Made by a program: the position numbers and the translations under genes
The notes under the pieces: model-generated
The model's database searches: none
What the model was told of the DNA's origin: nothing
What the model saw: the letters and a program-made list of their open reading frames with translations, nothing else
Part shown: piece after piece, positions 1 through 13,000 of the stretch
How the letters are laid out: every line of letters begins with the position of its first letter
Numbering within the stretch: the first letter of the stretch is position 1
Source of the DNA: Plazaster borealis
Taxonomy: Eukaryota; Echinodermata; Asteroidea; Forcipulatida; Labidiasteridae
Direction of reading: 5' to 3'
Assembly: GCA_021014325.1 (NCBI GenBank)
Contig: CM037457.1
Coordinates: forward strand, 8,972,721 to 9,036,720
Length of the DNA stretch: 64,000 bases

Positions 1-3000
1 TCTTTTACTGAGACAAATTTACATTATTACCTAAATTTGATCATATGCGCTTATAAATATACAATTTGACTCAGTTATAAGCTTGGCCGAGTTTGAGTTC
101 ATAAATAATGCTAATAGAAAGAGGATGGGACATCCCTTTGTTGCATCACTAAGATTTCTGCTCTTCTATAGTGGGGCCAGCAGGACACTAAGAGAAACGC
201 TCAAGAAAACCATTGATGCGACACATTAAGCTTTGCTACTCTACACACTGAATGTTTAGATACCCTGAGTGTATCACTAATGCGGAACATTATTGCCGAA
301 GCAATGTCCCACCAGCATCAACAACACTACACAACTAGGCGTGACATTCCATTCTCATTACTCTTGGACACAAACAACCAACCATCTATGCCATTTGTGC
401 ATTGTACCCCATCAAATAAAACTTTGACTCTAAATATCTCAAAAACTAAATCACTTAAATACAGAAAAAACACCTTCCCAAATATTTCATCACATCATTC
501 TAGCTAAGCTGAACATGGCAAGATTCCCACTGAAGTTATGTGTTTAATGATCCGTGCAAAGCATCACAAATTTTAAAAACTTTTCTCTAAAGGCAAAAAA
601 TACCAAATACAATTGGTTTGTGGGGCGGACTGTTGATATGAAAGGCAATAATCTACAACTGTCATCTACAACTGTCATTGGTTGCTCATTTCTATTATGG
701 ATGCCATTTCCTGGACCGAATAATCATGCGCATTTTATGAGAACATTTGTTGTCTTTGCAATATTTATTCAGGGTTTCATTGTGACTACCATAATCTTTA
801 AAAAAAAATTGCTTTTCAAGTTCGGAAAGTTCGGAAAATGTAAAACCACTTAGAGGCATGGTAACATTTAGTTAAATTCCAACATTAAGTGGTTAAAACA
901 TGTGAAAAAGACCCAACATGTATCTTTTCAGAAATCAGACCATATGTGGTGTTTTGATACAGATAACAATAATATCTTGTGGCACTATGATAACAAAAAA
1001 CCACACACATCTTTTTATCTTTTACACAAATAATCCCCAGAATACTTCCACCAAAATGACTCAATAAAAAATTCCCCATCCCCACCAGTTTATATAGTCC
1101 AGGGGTAAAGTCCTTCCAAATTGACAGTGCAAATGAAATTGATAGCATAATATTTCATGGCCTGGAATTTCTATGATAAACATTTAAGAATCCCAGCAAG
1201 GGCAGAAATGATCCTTTGGCAACTATAAAATTATCACAGATTTATACAAATCAAGAGGGAAAGGGCTGAGATTATTCCTTTAAAAAATGTGGTTGAGAGA
1301 TTGCATGTTTCTTTTTGCTGAAGGAATACTCGATCTTTCATATTTCGTTGTTGAAATTTCAGGAAGATTTACAAATATGCACAGCTTTGAACAAGACGCA
1401 ACTCTTAATGTACCTATACTTAAAAGATCAATTTTTCATAGAAGTAGCCCGCACCTACATAAATTTCTCCGAGGCCAAGCACCTCTCTCTCTTTTGACAG
1501 GGCAGTTAGCTCTTGAACAATCTACAGTCTTGATCATTTCACCTTTTTAACTGGGAAGTGTCTGTGACGTCAATGTAAATCAGTAAAAGCTACTTGTGAC
1601 GTACAATATGATGGATATGTAAGCCACACGTCATTAGCAAACATTACCAGATTGCAGAAATCCAGGGGCTTTTATACTTTCTTCTGCTTGATAGGTTTTG
1701 TGCTTTTGGTTTGGGGCTTCAAACAGGTTGACAGAGATTGACAAAAGTCCTCCATCATATCAAACAAAAAGGAGGAAAATAGTGACAGCTGGAGATGAGC
1801 CAAAGCATCTACTTGTGTAAAAAATAAAATTGGAATTGGCAAATACTTTAAAACCCTCAACAAATCATTGCTGTGGTTTATTTTTTGCCCAATAAAATGG
1901 AAAAAGAGTTTGGCTTTTAAAAAAATGCTTTTAAATAATTTATCTTTTTACAAAAATACACCATAATTCATCATCAAAACCTAAAAAACACTCATTTTGT
2001 TCCACAATAAATCACTGCTAAATATGAAATTTTTAATAAAAAACTTTTATGACCTTTTAAAACAGTACTTTGACATTACCATTAGACATTCAAAAACAAA
2101 ACTCCCACACATACAATGGGTTGTTTTTTTTCAGAATGAATATCTTCCCTCATTTCCCGAGCTAGCTTTACTTACGCTGATATTGAGGGCCGCCTAATGC
2201 CACCAGTACGACGTTTGACTGAAGCACAAAGCAAGAGATCAGAAAAGAGAAACAGACATCGGTCTTTCCTGGCACCTTTTTGCTGTAATGAGAAGGATGA
2301 GCTATCAGTATACAAGTCTGTGTTGCTCTATAATACACCACGTACAAGTTTACTGTATACCAGTCAGTTTTGGAGGTAAATCATAGGAAAGATATGCTGT
2401 GCATCAATTTGCCGTATTTGTGACCACGTAAAGGCGTATGTTAAACCAAATTCATGTGATGCAAAACAAGTAAACAAACTGGGTTTTTTTCATTGATGTT
2501 ATTATTATGTTTATGCATTTCATTAATGCAAGAAAACTACATAAAGGCAATTAAAATATGATGAAACTGTAATTGTGATGCAAGACAATTCCCTGATGAA
2601 TATGGTCAAGGTCCCAACCGTGAGCCACTGCTTTAAATTTATGCAGAAAAAATGCAAAGTGCATAGCAATTTTGATTTCCCCACCCCCATTGCAGGAGAA
2701 GCTATGGTGAAATAATTTGTGCTCCTCACATTAAAGATTTTGTGAATGTTTTGTAATACAATTATGCACACAGCTCATTGTGACAATACTTGTTATTTTG
2801 CATGACCCCCAAGCAGCCTGAAAATGGTTACAATGCAAAGAATTGGATGCATGGAGATTTGTTTTTCAAACATATCAAATCCATATAGGATTCAAATGAA
2901 CTTGTAGAAGTAAAAGAAACAATGACACTACTCAACTGTCTGTAAAGCTTGAAGTTGGGAAATCTCTTTTCTTTTTGCACAAAGTAATATATATTGTAAC

Positions 3001-3798
3001 AAAATGGTCACTTGAGGGCGCTGCTTGACGCGCAAATTAAACTAATTCACAGACGGTTAAAGGTCAGTGTGCATAGTGGATCTCACGCACAGTGTGTGCG
3101 TGTACATGCGCATACTGTTCATCAGATCTACTGAAATTGTGGCTCCCTGCCAGAAAACAAGACACAGTTTAGTAAGTACAGCAACCTAAAAACATCTCCA
3201 AACGAACAGTCTCTAAAACGCACATAAATATCTAATGTAAATGGCAGAGTGTTGAGAATATAATGCGTCAAATCCAGTTAATCTTAAATTCTGTTCTCTG
3301 AGTCCATTCTCTTGTTTGTTACCTCAGTTCGTTGTCTGTATTTTATCAACGTCACTGACTGAAATGTAGATCAGAATTTCACAAAATCTCACACAGGTTT
3401 TCTGGAAGTTTCCCGTGAATAAAGTCCTTAGATCGCAACAATGGTACGTTACAAATTTCACAGGTGAGAGTCATTGCTGACAACAAAATCTAAAAACTAA
3501 GATCCAAATTCTAAAAGGTACGTTGAAATGGTGGCATTTCCACCTTTTGGTACCCCTGGAGTTATAGATTTCAAGCAGCCTCTAGAGAAGTGGATCAAAG
3601 AGCACGCTATCTTTTTTAAATCTGAAGAAAATAACAGCTATTTGTTTTCACCAGACAGAATTCAGATTAATGTCTGAAATTTCTCCTTCCTGAACATTAA
3701 TAATTGTTAGGGAATAGCAGGGTTGCAGCCAGTGATCAATTTGGAGACAGTGGTAAATACAAGCCAACGGACAGAACATGGAATTAACGAAAACTTAC
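1..3798 (-). other. Intron downstream of DH exon 5; no exon seen
   Basis: This stretch follows the GTAAGT donor at 3798 on the minus strand and should be the intron before the PH-domain exons. I looked for further exon-like frames with flanking AG/GT and similarity to a PH domain and saw none. The sequence is AT-rich with short meaningless frames only. No clear repeat family from elsewhere in the window was recognised here. Confidence 0.6.
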
Positions 3799-4041
3799 AA
3801 CAGCGACCCGTACCATTTCAGTGAACCCTAACTGACGTATGAACCTCCTATGGGGTGAAACCAGCTCCACGTGTCCATCGATCATCCCTTCCAGTCCTCG
3901 TAAGGCCTGTTCATCCTTGATGGCCTTGTCAGCAACGTTCTTGCTCTCATCAATGGCCGTAGCCAGAGTCTTGACCGTGTTAAGGGCCTGCTGTAGACTC
4001 TCCTGATCAGGATGGTCTTCAGGGGTTTTGTCTATCAACTC
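3799..4041 (-). CDS. ARHGEF17: DH exon 5 and start of DH-PH linker, RhoGEF
   Basis: This 243-bp exon encodes 81 residues, phase 0 in and out. The acceptor is TTCTTCTCTCAG and the donor GTAAGT. It begins ELIDKTPEDHPDQ, the segment directly after CR3. It continues with the long last DH helix (QQALNTVKTLATAIDESK) and ends with PHRRFIRQLGFTEMVRVAV, which should be the beta-1 entry of the PH domain. In the last helix the position often held by Asn in Dbl proteins reads Asp (AIDESK). Asp may be tolerated, but I could not check this by alignment. The gene must continue below 3799 since the frame is open and spliced, but no further exon is visible in 1-3798. Confidence 0.9.
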
Positions 4042-7000
4042 CTGAGAGAAGAAAATGACGAGAAATAACAACAAAATAAGTCAAATTCAACTTTCCAATC
4101 CAGTTATTGGGACATGGTGGACACTATAGGAGTGCACGGTTTGGTTTGGGTGTATACAGACAAATTTACCCAAACCTCATAGTGCATTAGTATGGTGTCT
4201 ACCATATCTCAAAATGGCTTGTGAAATTCTTGTAACAGAAGTATCATTATGCCCCTCACTACTCTGATGAGCAATTAATATTATACAACTAATTGGAGGG
4301 AAATTCTTTTCCAAATTTTTTCCTAGTTTAAACTTTACCTCATTCTTTATATTATTTTAAATAAACATATTTATGCAAAAGTTGATCATGATTTGTACTG
4401 TGAAGTTAAGAAAATCTTCACCTTATACAAATTATGAATGTAAACTTTGTATCACCCTCTTTAAATCTGGCTAAAACTGGCTTTGGTGTGATTTACACTG
4501 CATTCACTTGGCTGTGTACAAACAGTAGACTACTATAGAAAGACAACTCTAGTTTCTGATGGTCAAGATAAATGCCTCCCCCCTCCCAAGGAAAACAAAA
4601 TCCTTAACATACAAAATAAAATTACCAAATGAAAAAAGATTAAGATCCTAATGAATACACTGAGAATCATATCACAACAACACTCAATCTAATCTTGGAC
4701 TATTCTGGAATGTTATTAATACCAGGGTCATCGGAGCAAACTTATCAAGCCTGGACACAAGCGTACATTTTGATCTCAAATTAAACACATTGGCATACTG
4801 ATTAAGATCAACCTCCATCCCACGATACAGTCTTGTCTCCTTTTTTCATTTCCATAATTTTTTTTTGAGAATGGAAGGAGGGAGGTGCAGAATTTGCTGT
4901 CCAGTCAAGTATTTGCTCTCGAAGTAACTCGTTTTGAACATTGTTTGCATTGGCAGCAGGAGGCAAACACTGATGGGGAGGGGTGATAAGCAATCGAATC
5001 ATTATCTGATGAAACATGAATCTGTGCCATTTCAGCATAAGGGGGTATTTGCAGAAGACCAGGGTACGACACAGATTAAGAGAAAAGAACGTCCGCTTTT
5101 AAACTCGGGGCCTTATGTTTCATCATCATGCTGGTTTCCAGAGGCTTGTAAACGGGGACTGAAACTAAATATTTCCCACGCAGTCCCGTACTGTTGAATT
5201 GCCACCTCATTCAGAACGCGGCTATCATGAGGAGCAACAACATGACTGTTTACCCAAATAGAGCTAGGGATCTTCACAGAATTTCCCTCTTTTTGTACTA
5301 GTGATGGAACTTTGTAAACTCTGCTACTGCTAGATCGTGTAGCGGGGCTTCATCATCTATAAAAAGCCTCTGATTTCCTCTTTTTGATTAGGGATAACAG
5401 TTTAATATCAACACGGAGTGTTTTTGTTTGCTTAGTATAATCATTTCCATGGCAACGGCTGCAGGAAAATCTCCATCTGAAATGCTGTTCTTCTGTTTCC
5501 AGGGTGACAGCAAGATCTAGAAGGGAGCTAGCTGGTCATGGTGTTATGCCAAACTACGACTGTCTTCAGGATTCATTGTCATCACGAAAAAACAAACGGA
5601 GGGATTCTTGGCTCAAGTCCTACCTATACCTTTAGATATACTGCACTTTTGAAATTTGTTCAAAACGCTTTTGGTTAAAGGGGCACATTGCCTTCAAATC
5701 TGTCAAAATGTTGCTGTTTGGAATTACTCCTTATCCTTTTCAAGAGTTTTTCATGTCCACAGACACCTAAAGTGTTTTGTAATTAGTGAGTAGTGATTTA
5801 AAAAAAAAAACACATAAATTTACCTCTTAAAATACAACCATCCGAACATACAGTCCGCCATTTTGTGGAGTTAAAAATTTGGTTCTACAAAATAGCAGAC
5901 TTTGTTCTGACATGAAATTACACAGAAACCACACACAATTTCAAGAGATATTTGTGTAAATCAATATATTCTACTTTTAAAATGTCTTTCCAACCACATT
6001 CATTTCAAAACAACGGTTCTTATAGCCCAAAGCGCCCAATCAGAACGCAACGTACCCCTTTAAAGTAGAAGTAGCTCAAATCTGGTGGCTGAAAAGGAAT
6101 TCAGATTTCAGAATTGTCCTTCCTTGTTAAATTGAAATTGATCTCCATCCGGCGATCCATTTCAGATTCAATACGCACATTTAATATTCTCTCGTACATA
6201 GAATCAAGTCAGACAAACTATGTTCTCAAGATGAATATGCCATCTTTCTTCAAGAACAAGGTCAAGCTAAGGACACAGAGGCAAGGGCAATTTCTTGCTG
6301 TAGTCTTGTCCTTGATTCTTTAGAATATGATCCCATTAAAGTATAGTCTTCTTAGTAGCTCTTTCTCAGGAAAATTAGACCCCAAAAGAAGGAATTCCAG
6401 ATTAGAACCTATTTACAGACGTTTCAAAAGCAAAAATAAATCTTAAATACTATTTTGACATGTGGGGCAAAGAGGACCACTTGTGTTTGCATGTTTGCAT
6501 CAAGAGCTTGATGCTTGAAGGATCCTTGTTTACATCCATAAGCCATTTAGATATCTACTGACCCAATTCACCCGACGTCATCATCACAATAATCTTGGTT
6601 GCGCCATTTTGGGAGTCATTGCCCCTGTGTGTTATACAGTGTAGTGTGCCTTTTAGGCTGCATAGCGTTTACACACTTACCATAAATTTAATGTGCAATT
6701 GGACTCTCAAAATGGCCAGTGTGGCAGACAGTAGCTCTGTGAGGCATTGGTGCAAGGAATCAGTATAGGTAAAGCACAAATTGTCAAATAACCTTTAAGG
6801 ACCTAACTCCAATAGTTCATTTTCCAAGCAAATAAGCAAATTTTTTGATCTCAAGCATGGTATTTGGGCCGGTCCACTTTCTGTAAAACAAAAACCCCCA
6901 AAAAACCTTATTGCGCTTAGCAATTATTTACCTCATAGCAGTATTAGGACTCCAGTCACCCTATATCTAAGTAAAATAAAGTAAAGTCTGTCCCGAGCCA

Positions 7001-10000
7001 ATATGGCTCATCAGGCCGGTGTTTATATCCGTTTCCTTGGCATTAAACGACTGATAATATATCTAATTCCCCCTGGACAGAATGCCAGTCCGTCACAGGA
7101 TACTCCCCAGCTCTCACCGGCACGCATTTGTACTCCTGGGTGGAGAGAAGCAATTAGGATAAAGTGCCTTGCTCCAGGACACAAGTGTCGCCACCGACCA
7201 GGCCAGGATTCAAACCCACATTCTGTTAATTACAGAACCCCTAGACCGCTTGGCTATGACACCCCATATCTTTACCCAAAGCGAGAAATAAACAGAAAAT
7301 TAAATCTCCACAACATGTATAATGTGAATGTTTCAGGGAATGTAACTTAAGAAGCTCTGAGCGTATCGGTTGAAAAGCAAGCACGTAGGATGAACACTGG
7401 TTCACCGAGAGTTCATTGCCTTCATGTACATGATGCACATAAAAAACCTCCAGCTGATTACCGGTAATTGCTTCATATTGGAGAAGCAACTGAAATATAA
7501 ATCATGAGTTGGAACCTGGACTTAAGTCCGAAGGAAAATGAGTCGATTATCCTTGTGGAAGTGATGAACTCCTAATCCATGTATGATTTACTATTCCATC
7601 TGAAAAACTCAAAATGTGTCTGGCAGATGATTTTGTTCTCTTCTCTGAAATATTCCAAGGTTTTGCCAATGAATGCAACTTGCAAAATCTTGACATTTGT
7701 TTGGCCTACATAAATGAATAATATGTGGGCAGATCATGTACTTGTTTGGGCAAACAAAGTACTTAAAGATGCACAATCCAAGCATTTTGAAAAAAAATAA
7801 TCTGATAAATAAATCTGAACTGCAAGTTATTAAACTTCTATGTTAAAGTTAACAATTTGACAGACCTTCAGGCCAATGAGTTACAACAACTGACACTTTT
7901 TTAAGGTCTTATGGCCTCTTAATCTCCTCTCGGCCAATCAGAATGGATAAACTGTCCAAGTATTTATGAATACATATTCAAATTTGACCTTATCTTAACA
8001 AAAAAAACCTTTAATAAAAGAGAGAAAAAGTCTAGTCAAAGTATTAATGGAGGGAAATGGAATTATTGTTTGATAAGACGTTAAGTGAAGCTCAATTAAG
8101 GATCAAGTGAGGAGGCTTTTGACATCTGAACATCCAGGCAAGGTTGGATCACTTCTTATCACCTAGGCTCAAGATCTTAACTGCAATCTAATGGACATTT
8201 TGTATACTACTCAAAATGTATTGTTTGAACTCTATTGACTCTGTACAGCGCATTGTTATTATTGTTATTATTATTATTATTTCATTTTATCACAGCATAC
8301 AAAAGAAAGATCATATTTTTCTTTGTGCTGGTAACTCCTCGAGTAGGGCTACGTCCCGTAGCCTTAAATCTCAATCTTAACTAACAAGGTATCACCTGCC
8401 TGCACACAGTATCATCAGCTGCATGTATTGTCTCATTTATTCTGGTTGTGAAGCCAAGAATTCTCAGTAAAGCGAACTTAATCACTGTACTAGCCAAGAA
8501 CCCCATGGAGAGAAGACAAAGAAAGAAGTTTCAGTTTTAGATGTGGGAGGAAAAGCCTAGTATTCCAGGGAAACCCACACAATCAGTTAGGGACTAACAA
8601 CCCAATCCACATTGTGCCCCCGGTTGGATTCGAACCGGGATCCTAGAGGTGGAAGGCGAGAAAAAACCACTACGCCAACCCAATCGCCCAATAAAAATAA
8701 TAATAAATAATAATATTGAAGTCTTATAGTGCACCTATCTACCAGTAAGGTGTTCAAGGCGCTTGAACAAAGAGAAACACTTTTTGAATTACGGTTACAA
8801 GGTGCTGCGGAGCAGACGGCAGCCACTGCCAGAAATACCGGGGCAAACCCCTTCTCTTAGCGATAAGTGTAGCTGGGTTCTTTTACGTGCATTACACAAA
8901 ACACAAGACCTATGGCGTTAGGTCACATCCAAAAGTCAGCCTTATTCTGAGTATCTTAGACCTACACACACATAGAATCAAGGAATGGTATCAAAAATTA
9001 CATCAAAAATAGGCTTTTAAACTCTGAGCTTACTTTGAGAAGTAGTTCATATCTTGGAATTCTCTGTATGGGTTGAATGATGAGGTCATCTATATTTAAT
9101 CTTTCCTTGTGCTCCTTAGTTCTCTCCTGCAACATCAAAATGCAGAATAAATATTATACAGTAATAATAATAATAATAATAATAACAATTAGTTTTTATA
9201 TAGTGCTTTATCTATGGGCGTCTCAAAGCGCTAATCTTTATTAATTCCCAGACAGGTTTTTGAAGTTTTTTGAATTATCAGACCCATTTATGTAACACCT
9301 TGTAAGGGTTTACAAGGTTCTGCGGCACATTCAGCAGCCACTGCCAGAAACGCCGGGGCAGACCCCTTCTCTTAACGATAAGTGTCCTGGGTTCTTTTAC
9401 GTGCATTACACAACACACAGGACCAACGGCTTTACGTCCCATCCGCGCCGAAGGATGGAGCAATAATGGTTAAGTGTCTTGCTTAATTATGAACACAAGT
9501 GTCAAGATTTACCTAGACCAGCGCCTGTGAATGTTTAACAGAGAAAGTGCGCCCAACAAATGCTGTGTTATTATTATTATACTATACTGATCAAAAACAC
9601 CAGAGCGTCCGGTGTGCTTGACCACTCGGCCACGTCACGCCATATTTTTCAAAATCCTCAAATCTTCTTCCTCAACTCCACCTCCCAATCTTCATCATTC
9701 CTACTTTTTCACAGCATTCCTGAATATGTGAAATCAGTATTTATAATACCACCTCACAAAGAATTTATTTTTACAAATGTATCTGATTAAAGATAACTCT
9801 GTATTTTGTTTAAAATGTTTCTCTTTTCAAAATCTGAGTCTTCCCATGAGTTTCCTTGTAGTGCATACCCCAGGCATCCAACTCAGTTTGTCAAAAAGAA
9901 GAAAGTTCCAGCTACAGAATATGCTGCCGATCAAACCAGGAACACCGGGGCGAACCCCTTCTCTTTAAGATAAGTGCACTGGGTTCTTTTACGTGCATTA

Positions 10001-13000
10001 CACAACACACAGGACCTACGGCTTAACGTCCCATCCGTAGGATGCAGCAATAATGGTTAAGTGTCTTGCTTAAGGCCACAAGTGTCACGACCGGAACTCG
10101 AACCCACACTCTGCTAATCAGAAACACCAGAGCTTGAGTCCGGTGTTCTTATCCGCTCGGCCACGACACGCCACTCAGTTTGTCAAAAAGAAGAAAGTGT
10201 CGGGTACGGAACGACTTTGAACGGTGTTTTTCAGTTTTCACAGGCACAGCTGAGAAACCGAGAAAGAGGAAATTAGCTGATCGACTGAAAAGTTGCAGCC
10301 TGCATTTCTTGTAATCTTGTTCGAAGCAATACAAATTAATTTCCATACATTCTTCCTTTATATTCCTTGTTCAATGTTGTCTTCGTGTTTGATGAAGAAG
10401 CTAAACTTCATACATGATACAAGTTTGTTCATGGTCATTTCACTTCAATGACTTCTGAAGAACAACCTGTGACAATCTTACAAGAAATTAATCAAAAAAA
10501 GGGCGGGGAAAAAACCCTGAAGAAAATAAGAGATAAGAGAAGATGAAAAGGATGAAAAGAAGTACAGTGCTCATAACTGCAAACACATTCACACATGTTA
10601 CTTCTGTAGCTGAAGATGTTAGTGTATTTCAGCATGCTAATCAATCAAATTAGGTGTCTACTTAACACTTCAAAAGGACCCCCCTCAATGGCAAACACAG
10701 GCATTGGCTAAGACTGAACTATTGTTTGCACTTTGAGATAACAAACCTTGATAAAAAACCTTAATGTTAAGGTTCAAACAAATTGGAGGGATATATATAA
10801 ACTATCCTCTTTCCAATGAATACTGCCAAAAAAATTATTTGAAATCTTTTAGGGGTTGTGCATCTACGTTTATTTTCCTGAACAGTTCAAACGGAACTTG
10901 TGACTTCTCGTTAACCGTTTCTACGAATTCCAATCAACCCACATGTCAAACTAAAAGAAGCACATGTCAACCCCAAACCACTTGTCAATCATTCTCCCTG
11001 GATAGCATCTAGGGCTAAAATTCCAAAGAAAAGGAAGGCCCCCCTTTTTTTTCAATGTTGGCTTCGTTTAACCTTTTGTGAATTATAACCTTTCAAAATA
11101 AGTAACAAGAGTTTTTCATGTTTTTTAAAAAGAAATTCGCTGCTAAGAGTTTTATGTTTTTGCTGTCATTTTCAGCAAAGCAAACATGCTAAGTGATTAG
11201 TGAACAGAGTTATTCCACGGCAGATTTAAATACACTAATTACCATTGGGAACACAATCTTTGCAAGTCTGATGTCTTAAAATTACTTTATTTCATTTGGG
11301 ATGATCTATTGCACAAACTATCCCAGATGAGAAGTTTCCATTTTAATATAAATTCTTCTTGTGTGTACTGGCCATTTAAAGGTATCGTACACGTTTGGTA
11401 ATGACTCAAAACAAATATTAGCATAAAAACTTACTTGGTAACAAGCAACGGAGAGCTGTTGATAGTATAAAACATTGTAGAAAAACGACTCCCTCTGAAG
11501 TAACGTAGTTTTTGAGAAAGAGGTAATTTCTCACGAAGATAATAAAAACTTCTTGCAAGAAGTTTTTATTCCTATCTGAAAGCACACAAATTTGTACAAC
11601 AAGGGTGTTTTTTCTTTCATCATTTTCTTGCAACTTTGATGACCAATTGAGCCCAAATTTTCACAGGCTTGTTATTTTATGCATATGTTGGGATACACCA
11701 AGTGAGAACACTGGTCTTTGACAATTACCAAACGTGTTCAGTGCCTTTAAAGAACCCTAGGGAACATCTGATTAATAATTGGATGGTTCTTCAATTTAAT
11801 CCATTGAGAATGTAGCAGCTTTTCTGTTTAATGTGACTGAACTTGTGGCTACACTTTAAGAGACACTTCACAAAGGAAATTAATGAGAATTGTCTTCGGC
11901 ATGAGTACAATGCACGACATGTTTACCTCGAGAAACTTGAAGAAAGCTGGCTTGGCGGAGGCTTTGCTGATTAATTCTTTGGCACGGTTGAAGTTATTGG
12001 TGAAGGCAGTGTATGTATCAAGTACAGGCTGCTTGGCCATCTGGAAGGAAATCATGGACGGAAGATTGATGATTATCAAATAATTCAACAATTCTTGCAC
12101 TTGGTGTCTAGCTAAAGTAGGACTGCAGAACTACAAGCACAAATTACATACACGGATGAAGCAGCTATATAAATTTAAAACGGTAGAGCCTTGGATTTCG
12201 GAAGAGTGTATTTCTTTAATTCACTTACTTAGAATTCAAGACACATATCATAAAAATATCCTATGAAAATCTTTTGACAAATTATGCTCAGGTTTTTGAG
12301 AAATAAGTGTATACAGTAATTACATGTCTTGTTAAGCTCTTTTGGAATATGTCAAAATGCTTTTTTCTTTCTTATTGCCTGTCTGAATCTTACTTAGCTT
12401 TACATCAATTTAATTATTTATTCTGATTTGTTCAAATTGCTTGGTACAATTACTAAGTCCGATCATGGTCTGATAAGTTTGACAACCAATTGCATATGCT
12501 TTTTGGCAAAATATTTCTCTGAACAAATGTACAGGCTCCCTTAACCAGTCTCACATTCTGTATATTAGATTGGATTTTGTTCTCTTAAAGGGGCAATATC
12601 GAAAACAGGCCTGTGGCTGTACATGGAATCATGAACTCTCACCCAGTATACTGCCATATCTATGGAGGGCATGCACGCAAGTGTAGTAGCGGGTGAGGGA
12701 TACTGTCCGTTTAAGGCAAACCTTTTCTTTGCTAAAAAATCATGGTTAAAACTTTATGGTATTGAGTCCACCAGAGCGCTTTAAGTCTAAAACTGACTGG
12801 TATTCATGGATTGTTGGTAACTGGACTCGTCATGCTGGGTTTGGCCATACCACAAATTATTATTGACCACCAGTGCATGCAGTGGTGCCCTAATGACCTA
12901 CTTTTACAACCCCATCCATCCCCCCCGCCCCCCCTAATCCCTTCTAGAGGAAGGATTTAGAATAAAAGATACATGTATCAGTGAGCCAACATTAATGCTC

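Larger units (their letters stand above)
4042..9033 (-). other. Intron between DH exons 4 and 5
   Basis: A 4992-bp intron, GTAAGC to CTCTCAG on the minus strand. It contains a 390-bp MITE (5675-6064), a tRNA-Leu-like SINE (6969-7265) and the first two members of the SINE cluster (8256-8689 and 8697-8932). The rest is AT-rich sequence in which I see no exon. Confidence 0.8.
9127..11926 (-). other. Intron between DH exons 3 and 4
   Basis: A 2800-bp intron, GTAAAC to GTTGCAG on the minus strand. It holds two SINEs (9163-9641 and 9907-10172) and MITE A1 (11381-11745). The 10.2-11.3 kb part is unremarkable AT-rich sequence. Confidence 0.8.

Noticed and set aside
7206..7265. tRNA-Leu gene, suggested by A and B boxes
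   Set aside because: Stem pairing is incomplete and the sequence continues into a SINE body with a 3' tail. The same holds for the heads at 8689, 9641, 10172 and 44040.
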